Source: an uncultured Porphyromonas sp. (GTDB taxonomy: Bacteria; Bacteroidota; Bacteroidia; Bacteroidales; Porphyromonadaceae). From it: 64,000 bases of DNA. Position numbers and translations under genes: made by a program. Every line of letters starts with the position of its first letter. Position 1 is the stretch's first letter. Under the pieces are notes generated by a model. It had not been told where the DNA came from, ran no database searches, and worked only from the letters and a program-made list of their open reading frames with translations. Below are positions 1 to 9,702 of the stretch, piece after piece. The stretch lies in assembly GCF_900541275.1 (NCBI RefSeq), contig NZ_UQJH01000003.1, positions 1 to 64,000 on the forward strand. Reading direction: 5' to 3'.

Positions 1-63
1 ACCCGTTTTTTGGCTCTTCCGAGAGGTCTCTCCCGACTTTTTCGCTTCTTTCTTGTTGTTCAT
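1..63 (-). CDS. possible start of an unidentified gene, cut by window edge
   Basis: Reading leftwards from an ATG at 63-61 gives 21 open codons up to the window edge. The peptide is very lysine-rich and polar (it begins MNNKKEAKKSGE), like the basic tails on some ribosome- or DNA-associated proteins, but nothing identifies it. It would be divergent from ppdK, and the 270 bases between them could hold both promoters; I found no exact -7 box on this strand. It could also be a chance open frame. Confidence 0.3.
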   Translation of the reverse strand, partial: MNNKKEAKKSGETSRKSQKTG

Positions 64-240
64 TTCTGCTCCTCTATGTGTGTACTTTTCTAGGACACCA
101 CAATAAATTCCCCTCGACATGAATGCACAAAAGGATAAACCGTCTGACAAAAACAACAAGTCAGAAAAATAGCAGGCAGGTACAATTAGATATTTTTTAC
201 CCTAATCAATGATTTCCGTGCAATATAGGGCAATCGTCTG

Positions 241-248
241 TACCTTTG
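241..248 (+). promoter_or_regulatory. -7 box of ppdK promoter
   Basis: TACCTTTG matches the Bacteroidota -7 consensus TAnnTTTG. It lies 85 bases before the ppdK ATG, predicting a leader of about 80 bases. No clear TTTG -33 element lies at the usual 19-base distance. Confidence 0.6.
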
Positions 249-333
249 TAGTGTAGGCACGAGAGTGCTTCTCAGAAAGCTTATCAATAGAATTAGGATT
301 GCAATCCAAAATAAATCAAAAGAAACAAATAGT

Positions 334-3093
334 ATGAGCGAAAGCAGTAAGAAGATTTACTCCTTTGGCAACGGCAAGGCCGAGGGTCGCGCAGATATGC
401 GTATGCTCCTCGGTGGTAAGGGAGCTAATCTCGCCGAGATGAACCTCGTAGGCGTACCGGTGCCTCCCGGATTTACAATCACGACAGAGGTCTGCAGAGC
501 CTATCAGACCGAGGGCGCAGAGAATATCCGCAAGTCTCTCTCTGAGGACGTCAAGGTCAATATCGGTAAGATTGAAGCACTTGTGGGACGCACCTTTGGC
601 GACCCGGCTAATCCGCTCCTCGTCTCGGTCCGCTCCGGTGCTCCTGCCTCCATGCCGGGTATGATGGATACCATCCTCAACCTTGGTCTCAATGACGAGG
701 CTGTTGAGGGACTTGCCAAGCTGACCAATAATCCTCGCTTCGCTTGGGACTCTTACCGTCGCTTTGTCCAGATGTACGGCGATGTGGTGCTGGGACTGAA
801 GCCCGAGAATAAGGATGACATCGACCCCTTCGAGCTCGAGATCCGTGCGGTGAAGAAGGCTAAGGGCGTCACCCAGGATACTGAGCTGGAAGTGGAGGAC
901 CTGAAGGAGCTGGTGAAGCGCTTCAAGGCTGCCGTGCTGGAGAAGACCGGCAAGCCCTTCCCGCAGGATGTCCACGAGCAACTGTGGGGTGCGATCTTTG
1001 CCGTCTTCAGCTCCTGGATGAATGAGCGCGCCGTGCTCTACCGTCGCATGGAGGGCATCCCCGAGGAGTGGGGGACGGCTGTGACCGTCATGGCGATGGT
1101 CTACGGTAACATGGGCGACACCAGTGCCACCGGCGTCTGCTTCTCTCGCGATGCCGCTACGGGTGAGAATGTCTTCAACGGCGAGTACCTGATCAATGCA
1201 CAGGGCGAGGACGTCGTCGCTGGCATCCGCACCCCGAGCCAGATCACTCTCAAGGGCTCACGCCAGTTTGCCGAGTACAAGGGGATCAGCGAGGAGGAGC
1301 GCAAGTCCGAGCACCCCTCTCTCGAGGAGGCGATGCCTGAGATCTACAAGGAGCTCTTCGAGATCCAGCACAAGCTGGAGCAGCACTACCACGACATGCA
1401 GGATATGGAGTTTACCGTCCAGGAGGGTAAGCTCTGGTTCCTCCAGACACGTAATGGTAAGCGTACCGGTCGGGCGATGGTCAAGATCGCCATGGACCTG
1501 CTCCGTGACGGTATGATCGACGAGGAGGCTGCCATCGAGCACATCGAGCCCAATAAGCTGGACGAGCTGCTCCACCCAATCTTTGACAAGAAGATGGAGA
1601 AGAGCGCCACGCTGATCGCTCGCGGTCTGCCCGCCTCCCCCGGTGCCGCTACGGGTATCATCTGCTTCTTTGCTGACGATGCTCAGGAGCTGCACCACAA
1701 GGAGGGACATCGTGTGATCCTCGTCCGAGACGAGACCTCTCCGGAGGATCTCGCCGGTATGCAGGTGGCTGACGGTGTGCTCACCGCACGCGGTGGTATG
1801 ACCAGCCACGCAGCCGTGGTGGCACGTGGTATGGGTAAGTGCTGTATCACCGGTGCAGGAGCGCTCAATATCGACTACAAGGCCCGCACCATCACCGTAG
1901 GGGACAAGGTCTTCCACGAGGGAGATCACATCTCTATCAATGGCTCTACCGGTCGTATCTACGAGGGTGAGCTCAAGACTGAGGCACCCGAGCTGGATGA
2001 GGACTTCCAGATGCTGATGGACCTCTGCTCTAAGCACAGCCGCATGGTCGTGCGTGCCAATGCGGACACCGAGCGCGATGCAAAGGTGGCCCGTAAGTTT
2101 GGCGCTGTAGGTATCGGCCTCTGCCGTACGGAGCACATGTTCTTTGACGGAAAGAAGATCAAGGCGATTCGCCACATGATCCTCTCCGAGACTGCCGAGG
2201 ATCGGTACAAGGCACTCGAGGTGCTGCTCCCGATCCAGCGGGAGGACTTCAAGTCGATCTTCCTCGCCATGGATGGTCACCCGGTGATCGTCCGCCTACT
2301 TGACCCGCCGCTACACGAGTTTGTCCCCCACGATGCAAAGGGTCAGGAGGAGATGGCTCAGGACATGGGTGTGACCGTCAAGTACATCCGAGAGAGGGTG
2401 CAGCAGCTGGCTGAGCACAATCCTATGCTGGGTCACCGTGGTTGCCGTCTCGGCAACACCTACCCCGAGATCACGATCATGCAGACGAGAGCCATCCTCG
2501 GTGCAGCCATCGAGCTGAAGAAGGAGGGACACAACCCAATCCCCGAGATTATGGTGCCGCTGGCAGGTATCGTGCAGGAGTTCAATGAGCAGAAGCGCAT
2601 CATCACCGAGACAGCAGAGGCACTCTTCGAGGAGGAGGGCGCACGGATCGACTTCAAGATCGGTACGATGATCGAGGTACCCCGCGCAGCCCTGACGGCA
2701 GATAAGATCGCTGCCTCGGCGGAGTTCTTCTCCTTCGGTACCAATGACCTCACGCAGATGACCTTTGGCTACTCTCGTGACGACATCGCATCCTTCCTGC
2801 CCGTTTATCTCGAGAAGAAGATCCTCAATGTGGATCCTTTCCAGGTACTCGATCAGGACGGCGTGGGTCAGCTGATCCGTATCGCTGCCGAGCGTGGTCG
2901 CAAGGCGCGTCCCGAGCTGGTATGCGGTATCTGCGGTGAGCACGGAGGTGAGCCGTCGAGCGTGAAATTCTGCGACACAGTCGGGCTGAATTACGTCAGC
3001 TGCTCGCCCTACCGCATCCCGATCGCTCGCGTGGCAGCGGCACAGGCTGCTATCGAGCACCGCAAGGATGCTGAGGCTGCGATGCAGGAGTGA
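334..3093 (+). CDS. ppdK: pyruvate, phosphate dikinase
   Basis: Interconverts pyruvate + ATP + Pi and PEP + AMP + PPi, setting flux at the PEP/pyruvate node in anaerobes; cytosolic. The 919-residue protein has the family order: N-terminal ATP-grasp domain (GGKGANLAEM near residue 27), the phosphohistidine swivel domain with GGMTSHAAVVARG (catalytic His about 492), and a C-terminal PEP/pyruvate barrel ending with GICGEHGG (catalytic Cys about 867). The frame is open from 265, but the ATG at 334 fits the family N-terminus and lies below the promoter, so it is preferred. It stands alone, with its own promoter and a strong terminator. Pyruvate kinase is also present at 15 kb, so PPDK may run in either direction. 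Confidence 0.95.
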   Translation: MSESSKKIYSFGNGKAEGRADMRMLLGGKGANLAEMNLVGVPVPPGFTITTEVCRAYQTEGAENIRKSLSEDVKVNIGKIEALVGRTFGDPANPLLVSVRSGAPASMPGMMDTILNLGLNDEAVEGLAKLTNNPRFAWDSYRRFVQMYGDVVLGLKPENKDDIDPFELEIRAVKKAKGVTQDTELEVEDLKELVKRFKAAVLEKTGKPFPQDVHEQLWGAIFAVFSSWMNERAVLYRRMEGIPEEWGTAVTVMAMVYGNMGDTSATGVCFSRDAATGENVFNGEYLINAQGEDVVAGIRTPSQITLKGSRQFAEYKGISEEERKSEHPSLEEAMPEIYKELFEIQHKLEQHYHDMQDMEFTVQEGKLWFLQTRNGKRTGRAMVKIAMDLLRDGMIDEEAAIEHIEPNKLDELLHPIFDKKMEKSATLIARGLPASPGAATGIICFFADDAQELHHKEGHRVILVRDETSPEDLAGMQVADGVLTARGGMTSHAAVVARGMGKCCITGAGALNIDYKARTITVGDKVFHEGDHISINGSTGRIYEGELKTEAPELDEDFQMLMDLCSKHSRMVVRANADTERDAKVARKFGAVGIGLCRTEHMFFDGKKIKAIRHMILSETAEDRYKALEVLLPIQREDFKSIFLAMDGHPVIVRLLDPPLHEFVPHDAKGQEEMAQDMGVTVKYIRERVQQLAEHNPMLGHRGCRLGNTYPEITIMQTRAILGAAIELKKEGHNPIPEIMVPLAGIVQEFNEQKRIITETAEALFEEEGARIDFKIGTMIEVPRAALTADKIAASAEFFSFGTNDLTQMTFGYSRDDIASFLPVYLEKKILNVDPFQVLDQDGVGQLIRIAAERGRKARPELVCGICGEHGGEPSSVKFCDTVGLNYVSCSPYRIPIARVAAAQAAIEHRKDAEAAMQE

Positions 3094-3123
3094 CACTTTT
3101 AGTCTCACTCTGAGATAAGACAA

Positions 3124-3166
3124 GAGGAGCTGTCCCAATCACGTGGGGCAGCTCCTCTCTTTTTTG
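3124..3166 (+). terminator. intrinsic terminator of ppdK
   Basis: A 13-bp stem (GAGGAGCTGTCCC at 3124-3136 with GGGGCAGCTCCTC at 3145-3157, one G-T pair), an 8-base loop and then a T-rich run. Confidence 0.85.
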
Positions 3167-3167
3167 C

Positions 3168-3175
3168 TACATTTG
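3168..3175 (+). promoter_or_regulatory. -7 box for the 3206 gene
   Basis: TACATTTG matches TAnnTTTG directly after the ppdK terminator and 30 bases before the ATG at 3206. This supports 3206 as the start, because the upstream in-frame codon at 3143 would lie inside the terminator hairpin. Confidence 0.55.
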
Positions 3176-3205
3176 GGATATCAAGTCACAAAGCAAGAAA
3201 CCGAT

Positions 3206-3910
3206 ATGAGAAAACTGATCATCACTCTACTGCCACTGTTGCTTACAGCACTCTCGGCATCCGCACAGATCTTTGTCCCCTCTGACCCTATAGGCACCCA
3301 AGCGACCTATACGATGACAGGTAAGGATGGGAAAAGCTCGACCGAGCAACTAATGCTCCGCCGTGTCAAGGGCAATAACGTCTGGAGCAGCACACCGGGC
3401 AACTCAGACGAGATCCCGATATCTGAGCTGGTACTGCCTGAAGGCGTCTACTACTCCATAGATGAGCTGAGGACGCTGGTACGTCAGAAGATGACTGGCA
3501 AGGCGGCTAAGCTTGCCAAGGTCGAGATCAACTGCCTTAGCGGAGACCGGTTTCGGATGCTCCCCCTGCAAGGGACTCCCGGACAGACATTTCCCGACCA
3601 GACACTGGAGGTGAGGGCGAAGGTTAAGTTCCTCGGACTGCTCAATCTCCACCTTACCATGACCGTTGAGGGGGACAAGATCCTCCGGAGAGAGACGCGT
3701 CAGACCCCCTTCGGCGAGGTCTCCACGATCGTACGCTCGTACACTATGGTGTCCAAGACCGACGCTAAGGTGATGGGCAAGCGAGAGCAGAAGGTAGAGC
3801 GAGAGGAGATCACCCAGTGGATCATACCGGGGAGGGGTCTCTATAGGGAGGAGAAGAGGAAGGGAAAAGAGCTGAGCGTAAAAGAGCTGACTGACTTCAA
3901 GCGCCCCTGA
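3206..3910 (+). CDS. secreted protein of unknown function
   Basis: I do not recognise the family. The 234-residue protein starts with a clear signal peptide (MRKLIITLLPLLLTALSASA, cleavage likely before QIF). The mature part begins with a stretch like the periplasmic or outer-membrane lipid-handling folds of Bacteroidota (TQATYTMTGKDGKSSTEQ), alternates beta-rich segments, and ends in a very basic lysine/arginine tail. No lipobox is visible, so it is probably periplasmic and soluble. A DUF3108/TapB-like fold is possible but is only an impression. It is monocistronic, between two hairpins, with its own -7 box. Confidence 0.7.
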   Translation: MRKLIITLLPLLLTALSASAQIFVPSDPIGTQATYTMTGKDGKSSTEQLMLRRVKGNNVWSSTPGNSDEIPISELVLPEGVYYSIDELRTLVRQKMTGKAAKLAKVEINCLSGDRFRMLPLQGTPGQTFPDQTLEVRAKVKFLGLLNLHLTMTVEGDKILRRETRQTPFGEVSTIVRSYTMVSKTDAKVMGKREQKVEREEITQWIIPGRGLYREEKRKGKELSVKELTDFKRP

Positions 3911-3925
3911 CTAATAGGTATGAAA

Positions 3926-3967
3926 AGAGTGGGCGGCCTCCCGATCAAAAGGGAAGCTGCCCACTCT
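3926..3967. terminator. shared terminator between convergent genes
   Basis: AGAGTGGGC (3926-3934) pairs with GCCCACTCT (3959-3967), with a further partly paired inner segment. On the minus strand the stem is followed by TTTT, so it best ends the 4567-3989 gene and may also stop the 3206 gene. Confidence 0.65.
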
Positions 3968-3988
3968 CTATGTATGTATCTGTAAGGA

Positions 3989-4567
3989 TCAGAAGCGATA
4001 GCCCAGGCTGATGCCACTGCGGATGTAGGCAGGCACATCATCCTTAGTGGCAGAGACGAAGTTGCGTCCGGCTCCGGTGTAGATCTCACCGACGAAGCCA
4101 CTTTTGGAGATCCACTTCCAGCCGATGCCGAGACCGAGACCGGCTCCAAAGCCGTTGGCATCCTTAGTATCTATCTTGAGACCTCCGTTCACGCCACTGG
4201 AGAGGTTAGTCGTCTTGGTGTACTTGCAATCAAAGAAACCGGCATTTACCTCGATGAAAAAGCCGGCACCGGGGAACTCGTCCTGCCCACGATGCTTCCA
4301 GAAGAACCACCGGGTATAGGGCATAACCGCAAACTTGTAGGGATAAGAGTCCTCCCAAGCGGCACTGGCAGCGACGCCAAGTGACAGATCCTCCAGCAGG
4401 ATTCGGTCATAGGAGAGCTCGATATTGCCAGCGAGAGCCATGGGAAGATTGATCTTCACCTCATTGAGACGGCCCTCCGTGAGCACCTGCTGCGCCTTAG
4501 CACTTGAGGAAAACGATGCAGAGAGCAGCAGGGCAGCCGCAGTAAGCATCCACTTTTTTACGTTCAT
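3989..4567 (-). CDS. DUF3575-like outer membrane beta-barrel protein
   Basis: A 192-residue protein with a signal peptide (cleavage likely after SSAKA, before QQV), alternating hydrophobic/polar beta strands, glycine- and aromatic-rich turns, and a C-terminal Phe (GISLGYRF) typical of outer membrane barrels. The sequence after the signal (EVKINLPMALAGNIELSYDRIL) resembles Bacteroidota DUF3575 proteins, small barrels of unknown role seen near surface-structure genes. It has its own promoter (4612-4619) and a hairpin downstream, so it is expressed alone. Family assignment is moderate; the outer-membrane location is more secure. Confidence 0.7.
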   Translation of the reverse strand: MNVKKWMLTAAALLLSASFSSSAKAQQVLTEGRLNEVKINLPMALAGNIELSYDRILLEDLSLGVAASAAWEDSYPYKFAVMPYTRWFFWKHRGQDEFPGAGFFIEVNAGFFDCKYTKTTNLSSGVNGGLKIDTKDANGFGAGLGLGIGWKWISKSGFVGEIYTGAGRNFVSATKDDVPAYIRSGISLGYRF

Positions 4568-4611
4568 AAGACTATTACTTGACTTTGATATCTATTAGTT
4601 ATCTGTTTAGG

Positions 4612-4619
4612 CAAAGGTA
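4612..4619 (-). promoter_or_regulatory. -7 box for the DUF3575-like gene
   Basis: CAAAGGTA on the plus strand reads TACCTTTG on the minus strand, 45 bases ahead of the ATG at 4567. Confidence 0.6.
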
Positions 4620-4794
4620 TACTATTTTCCAGTAAAACAATACATCTGATGAGGTGCACAAGAGACCCGACCGGTCTCATCGCGAGGATTACGGCAGTGA
4701 GGAGACAAATAGAAGACGTAGCCATACAAGAGCTCCTCGTGGAGGTGGAATCCCTTCAGCACTCTTTGGGACACCTTATATACATAGGGGGAAG

Positions 4795-4835
4795 CAAAAA
4801 AAGTCCGACCCACCGAGTGATCGGCAGGTCGGACT
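4795..4835 (-). terminator. intrinsic terminator of secDF
   Basis: On the minus strand GGTCGGACT (4835-4827) pairs with AGTCCGACC (4810-4802), and the stem runs straight into a seven-T tract. It lies 23 bases after the secDF stop. I see no convincing gene between here and 4612. Confidence 0.85.
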
Positions 4836-4857
4836 AGATAATACTCAGTATAAAGGA

Positions 4858-7800
4858 TTACCGGCGAGCGGCAAGCTTCTGCTGAGACTTCTTGTGATTA
4901 TGGTTATTAATCATCCAGGCGATCGGCGACGCCACGAAGAGGGTGCTCAGTGTACCGAAGACGATACCGAGGATGATAGCGAAGGTAAAGCTCCTCATGC
5001 TGGCACCTCCGAAGAAGAAGATCATCAGCACCACCAGCAAGGTACTCGTACTGGTATTGATCGTACGAGTAAGGGTGATATTGAGTGAGCGATTGAAGAG
5101 CTCCTTGCGCTCCATATCAGGGTGATACTTCAGCTCCTCACGGATACGATCAAAGACAACGATTGTATCATTGATCGAGTATCCGATGATCGCCAGCACG
5201 GCAGCGATAAAGTTCATATCGATCTCCATGGTGAAGGGCATGATCTTCCAGAGGATCGCGTAGAAGGCGATAATCACGCAGGTATTGAAGGTCACTGATG
5301 CGAAGGCTCCGACTGAGAAGGCGTAGTCCTTGAAGCGGATCAGGATGTAAATACCCATCACGATCAGGGAGAGGATCACAGCGATGGTGGCACCGGTCTT
5401 GATGTCGTCAGCGACACTGGCACCCACCTTCTGTGAGCTCTGGATATTTTGCTCGACAAACTGATCCTGGGTCGTACCCTGAGGCAGCTGTGACTGCAGG
5501 CTCTCATAGAGCTTGGTCTCGATCTCCTTGTCCACCTCAGGGGTATTGGTCTCCACCTTGTAGTTGGTCGAAATACGTACCTGATCCTCTGAAGTGATGC
5601 GGATTACGCTGACATGACCATCGAGAGCGGGGCTCACAAGAGAGGAGATCTCGGCAGGCGTCACGTTGTGATCAAACTTCACCACATAATTACGACCACC
5701 CGTAAAGTCAATACCTCTCGGGATGCCGATCGTGGCCATCATCACACCTCCGATCGCAAGGATCGCAATGGCAACAGTAAGACCGACCTTACGGAGTCCG
5801 ATAAAGTCGATATGGGTATTCTCAAGGAAGTGGCGAGAGATCGGGGTTTCAAAGGTGACGCCATTCATCTTGCCCTTCTCTGCACGACCTTCAAAGATGA
5901 CACGAGTCATGAAGACAGCGGTGAGGAGGGAGATGAGCAGACCGATGATCAGCGTGGTGGCAAAGCCTCGGATCGCACCTGAGCCAAAGAAATAGAGGAT
6001 CAGACCGGTCATGATCGTGGTGACATTGGAGTCAATGATCGCAGAGAATGCATTACCATACCCCTCCTGGATCGACTTCAGCATCGTCTTACCCTTCTTA
6101 AGCTCCTCTTTGATACGCTCAAAGACGAGCACGTTGGCGTCCACCGCCATACCCAGCGTCAGCACCATACCGGCGATACCGGGTAGGGTCAGGACGGCAT
6201 GGATCGAGGCGAGGATACCTAGAGTGAGGAAGAGATTGACCAAAAGTGCCAGGTCGACGACGATACCGGGGAAGAGACCGTAGATGAGGCACATATAGAT
6301 CATAAGCAGCACGAGTGCTACAAGGAAGGAGATCACTCCTGCCTTGATAGCTGCTGCACCGAGGGATGGTCCCACGACATCCTCCTGCACGATACGTACA
6401 GAGGCAGCCATCTTACCCGACTTGAGGGTATTAGCAAGGTCGGTCGCCTCATCAACTGTGAAATGACCGGTGATCTGTGAGGTACCATTTGGGATCTCAT
6501 TGAGGACATTAGGTGCAGAGTAGACCACATCATCGAGGACGATGGCAATGGGTCGGCCGACATTCTCCTTCGTCAGGCGTGCCCACTCCTTGGTGCCCTC
6601 AGGATTCATAGTCATGGAGACACCCGGATCCTGACGTCCCTGCTGCTGATTGATCTCACTCTTAGCACTGGTGACCACGTCACCGGCGAGAGCCGGCTCA
6701 TTGCCCCGGCGAGAGCCCTTGAGAGCATACAGCTCGAAGACGTTGCTCCCCTCGCTCAGCTCCTTGGAGCCCCAGCGGAGGACAAGGTCACGTGGCAGCA
6801 CATCCTTTACCTGAGGCAGACTGAGCATAGAGTCAATGGCGGCACGGTCTGCCTTACGGGCCACAGCGACCACGGCTGCAGAGCTACCGCGGGAGAGCTG
6901 CAGGCGAGAGAGCAGAGGATTATCCTTAGATGCCGTCTGCGTCTCAGCAGTCTCAGCCACTGCGGTCGTGTCGGCACCGGCAGCGATCTTTTGTGCCAGA
7001 GCCTCAGCAGCACTCTTGGCGCTGTCAGCGGCAGCCTCTACAGCGTCAGTAACCTCCTCGGTGGACTTCTCCTCAGCAGTCTCGCTTACCTCAGTCTCAG
7101 CAGGACGATCGGAGGAGGAGTGGAGACGAGCCAGCACCTGATCGGCAGAGACGAGATAGTCTGACACCTCAGAGCCCAGGTAGCACTCCCAGAACTCAAG
7201 ATTAGCACTACCCTGGAGCAACTTGCGTACACGCTTCGGCTCAGTGATACCCGGCAGCTCCACGAGGATGCGGTTGCTCCCCTCGAGCTTCTGGATATTC
7301 GGCGCCACAACACCAAACTGGTCGATACGATTGCGCAGCACCTTGTGTGAGCTGTCGATCGCATCATCGACCGAGCGACGGAGGAAGGAGATCACCTCGT
7401 CATCGCTACTATTGGTATTGATACTCTCCTTATTGCTCAGGGTGCCAAAGACGGCAGCCAGACGAGCGTTGGGGTCGAGCTTGTGGAATTCGTCGACGAA
7501 GAGGGAGACAAAGTCCTTCTGCGTCTGGTCTTGCCTTGCGATGGCATTGGTCAGCGCCTGACGATATGTGGGATCCTGGCTGTGGCCGGAGAGGTTATCC
7601 AGCACGTCAGCCACGTTGAGCTCTAGGACGACATTCATACCGCCCTTGAGGTCGAGTCCCAGTCCGATCTGATTCTCACGAACCGATTTTAGAGTGGAGC
7701 CAAGCCAAACCTTCTGAGGAGCCATGGAGTCAAGGTAGGCGATCTCTTTATTCACATCGCCCGCAGCATACTCCTTAGCCTTACTCTCGTAGATCGATGC

Positions 7801-7881
7801 CACTACCGTAAAGGAGAGGTAGTACGCACTGATCAGTACTAAGAGGATGGTTGTCCACCTTACTAAGCCTTTATTCTGCAT
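4858..7881 (-). CDS. secDF: protein translocase SecDF, fused form
   Basis: Uses the proton motive force to help pull exported proteins through SecYEG; inner membrane. The 1007 residues contain SecD and SecF in one chain, as is usual in Bacteroidota: an N-terminal membrane segment, the SecD motif GLGLDLKGGMNVVLELNV, a large periplasmic P1 domain, six SecD membrane helices (GMAVDANVLVFERIKEE), then SecF (GIPRGIDFTGGRNYVVKF) and its helices (IGYSINDTIVVFDRIREE). About residues 255-315 form an Ala/Glu/Thr-rich low-complexity insert in P1. It is a single gene with its own promoter and terminator. The C-terminus is basic and His-rich. Confidence 0.96.
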   Translation of the reverse strand: MQNKGLVRWTTILLVLISAYYLSFTVVASIYESKAKEYAAGDVNKEIAYLDSMAPQKVWLGSTLKSVRENQIGLGLDLKGGMNVVLELNVADVLDNLSGHSQDPTYRQALTNAIARQDQTQKDFVSLFVDEFHKLDPNARLAAVFGTLSNKESINTNSSDDEVISFLRRSVDDAIDSSHKVLRNRIDQFGVVAPNIQKLEGSNRILVELPGITEPKRVRKLLQGSANLEFWECYLGSEVSDYLVSADQVLARLHSSSDRPAETEVSETAEEKSTEEVTDAVEAAADSAKSAAEALAQKIAAGADTTAVAETAETQTASKDNPLLSRLQLSRGSSAAVVAVARKADRAAIDSMLSLPQVKDVLPRDLVLRWGSKELSEGSNVFELYALKGSRRGNEPALAGDVVTSAKSEINQQQGRQDPGVSMTMNPEGTKEWARLTKENVGRPIAIVLDDVVYSAPNVLNEIPNGTSQITGHFTVDEATDLANTLKSGKMAASVRIVQEDVVGPSLGAAAIKAGVISFLVALVLLMIYMCLIYGLFPGIVVDLALLVNLFLTLGILASIHAVLTLPGIAGMVLTLGMAVDANVLVFERIKEELKKGKTMLKSIQEGYGNAFSAIIDSNVTTIMTGLILYFFGSGAIRGFATTLIIGLLISLLTAVFMTRVIFEGRAEKGKMNGVTFETPISRHFLENTHIDFIGLRKVGLTVAIAILAIGGVMMATIGIPRGIDFTGGRNYVVKFDHNVTPAEISSLVSPALDGHVSVIRITSEDQVRISTNYKVETNTPEVDKEIETKLYESLQSQLPQGTTQDQFVEQNIQSSQKVGASVADDIKTGATIAVILSLIVMGIYILIRFKDYAFSVGAFASVTFNTCVIIAFYAILWKIMPFTMEIDMNFIAAVLAIIGYSINDTIVVFDRIREELKYHPDMERKELFNRSLNITLTRTINTSTSTLLVVLMIFFFGGASMRSFTFAIILGIVFGTLSTLFVASPIAWMINNHNHKKSQQKLAARR

Positions 7882-7982
7882 CAGTCTCTTATAAGTATGT
7901 AGTGATTATTGATTTCTCTGTCATTCACCCGCAGTCCCCTACCTCAGCCTTTACGGTGAGAATAGGGTACTTTTACGGTTGG

Positions 7983-7990
7983 CAAATGTA
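7983..7990 (-). promoter_or_regulatory. -7 box of secDF promoter
   Basis: CAAATGTA on the plus strand is TACATTTG on the minus strand, about 100 bases upstream of the secDF ATG (7881). It implies a long leader. Confidence 0.55.
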
Positions 7991-8057
7991 CTGATTTTAT
8001 GCCAATTTGCACTCTACCCGACCAAAGTAAAATTTGTTTTAAGAGGATAGACCATTC

Positions 8058-9554
8058 TTAGCGACGCCGCTTACCGCCCAAGAGAGTGCCAAGGATCGAC
8101 CTCGTGATCTCTCTCCCGGCACTTGATCCCATGGCTCGGGTAGCCGACTTGAGTATCCCGCCAAGCAGGTCAGAGAAATCGTCTTGCTGTGGCTTTGCGC
8201 TCGCCTTCGTTGCTTTGGCGCGCCTCTCGGCCTCTGCCCTCTGCTCCTCCTCGACACGACCTTTCTCCTCCCGATCTGCCAAATCCTCGTAGGCACTTCT
8301 CGGGTCGATGCTCTCGCGGTAGACACGCTCCAGAGGCGACTGACGGATAAGCGCATCCCGCTCCTCATCTGTCAGGGGACCGATGTAGGACTGCGGCGGT
8401 AGCACACTGACACGCTCCGAGATACTTGGTGCCCCATGGTCGTCGAGGAAGCTCACGACAGCCTCACCCGTGCCAAGTCCTTGGATCGTCTCCGTCATAT
8501 CGAGGGCGGGATTGGGACGAAAGGCATCCGCAGCCGCTCTCACTCGCTTCATATCGGACGGCGTGTAAGCTCTCAGGGCATGCACCACCTTATTCCCCAG
8601 CTGCCCCAGCACCTCATCGGGGATGTCTGAGGGCGACTGAGAGATGAAGTAGATCCCCACTCCCTTGGAGCGGATCAGCTTGATCACTTGTGTCAGCTTC
8701 TCCAGCAATGGCTTATTGATGTCGTCGAAGAGTAGATGCGCCTCATCGAAGAAGAAGACCAGCGCTGGATGATCAGGATCACCGACCTCCGGGAGGTTGT
8801 CGTAGAAGGAGCTCAGTAACCACACCAGCAGACTGCTGTAGAGGCGGGGTGACTTCATCAGCTCCTTAGCCTCCAAGATATGGATGGTGCCACAACCGCC
8901 CTCCGACGTCAGCAGGTCACGGGGGTCAAAATCCGGCATCCCGAAGACCCGCTCCCCACCCTGACGCTCCAGCCGGAGGAGAGAGCGCTGGATCGCACCG
9001 ACGGAGGCGGTGGAGACATTGCCATAGGTGGCGGAGATCTCCTTACGATGATCCGAGAGGTAGCGCAGCATCGCCTGGAGGTCCTTCAGGTCGTAGAGGA
9101 GGAGGCCATTATCATCCGCCACCCGGAAGGCGATCTCCAGTAGGCCGCTCTGCACGTCATTCAGCTCGAGGATCCGCTCCAGCAGCATCGGTCCGATGCC
9201 GGAGATCGTCATCCGCATAGGGGTGCCCTCTTCGCCAAACGGGTCCCAGAGACGCACCGGATAGCCCCTCTCCTTATAGCCCAAGCTCCTCAGGTCATAC
9301 TGCTCCACCCGGCGAGTAACGGAGGACTTATTTCCACCCTCCTGTACCATACCGGTGAGGTCCCCCTTCGCATCCACGAGGAAGATCGAGCTGCCGAGGT
9401 CGCTAAATATCTCCGCCAGCATCTGGCAGGTGACTGTCTTACCGGTACCGGTGGCACCGGCGATCAGTCCGTGACGATTCATTTTCTCAGGCAGGAAGCT
9501 GACAAAGCGCTCTCCCGTCCACCCCACGTAGGGGACTCCATCATTCGTAAGCAT
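8058..9554 (-). CDS. DUF853-family HerA/FtsK-like ATPase
   Basis: A 498-residue P-loop ATPase of the family of E. coli YjgR (DUF853), related to HerA/FtsK motor ATPases. Its cellular job is not established. Visible are Walker A GATGTGKT near residue 33, LVDAKGDLTG after it, a Walker B with hydrophobic strand and DEAH (LVFFFDEAHLLFDD, about residue 270), and a sensor region FISQSPSDIPDEVLGQLGNK. The C-terminal 90 residues are Arg/Glu/Ala-rich, probably helical, then end in KRRR. The frame opens at a GTG at 9584, but the ATG at 9554 gives the N-terminus expected for the family. A -7 box lies upstream at 9618-9625, and a 22-bp palindrome array starts 77 bases above that. Confidence 0.85.
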   Translation of the reverse strand: MLTNDGVPYVGWTGERFVSFLPEKMNRHGLIAGATGTGKTVTCQMLAEIFSDLGSSIFLVDAKGDLTGMVQEGGNKSSVTRRVEQYDLRSLGYKERGYPVRLWDPFGEEGTPMRMTISGIGPMLLERILELNDVQSGLLEIAFRVADDNGLLLYDLKDLQAMLRYLSDHRKEISATYGNVSTASVGAIQRSLLRLERQGGERVFGMPDFDPRDLLTSEGGCGTIHILEAKELMKSPRLYSSLLVWLLSSFYDNLPEVGDPDHPALVFFFDEAHLLFDDINKPLLEKLTQVIKLIRSKGVGIYFISQSPSDIPDEVLGQLGNKVVHALRAYTPSDMKRVRAAADAFRPNPALDMTETIQGLGTGEAVVSFLDDHGAPSISERVSVLPPQSYIGPLTDEERDALIRQSPLERVYRESIDPRSAYEDLADREEKGRVEEEQRAEAERRAKATKASAKPQQDDFSDLLGGILKSATRAMGSSAGREITRSILGTLLGGKRRR

Positions 9555-9617
9555 AAGTAGTACTACAGATACACTGCGGGTCACTCCCCCATCGACCCTT
9601 TACAAGTTATCTCCCCA

Positions 9618-9625
9618 CAAATCTA
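9618..9625 (-). promoter_or_regulatory. -7 box for the DUF853 ATPase gene
   Basis: CAAATCTA on the plus strand is TAGATTTG on the minus strand, 63 bases ahead of the ATG at 9554. The palindrome array ends 77 bases further upstream. Confidence 0.55.
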
Positions 9626-9702
9626 TCAATTTATCCGCGATCAGAAGCCTCGGGCACTCGTGCATCACCCCTACTCAAGCAGCCCACTCTTTATGGAAAT
9701 CT

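Noticed and set aside
1258..2280. A 340-codon minus-strand frame inside ppdK
   Set aside because: Long antisense frames are expected with this GC and codon bias; no motif, promoter or family signal.
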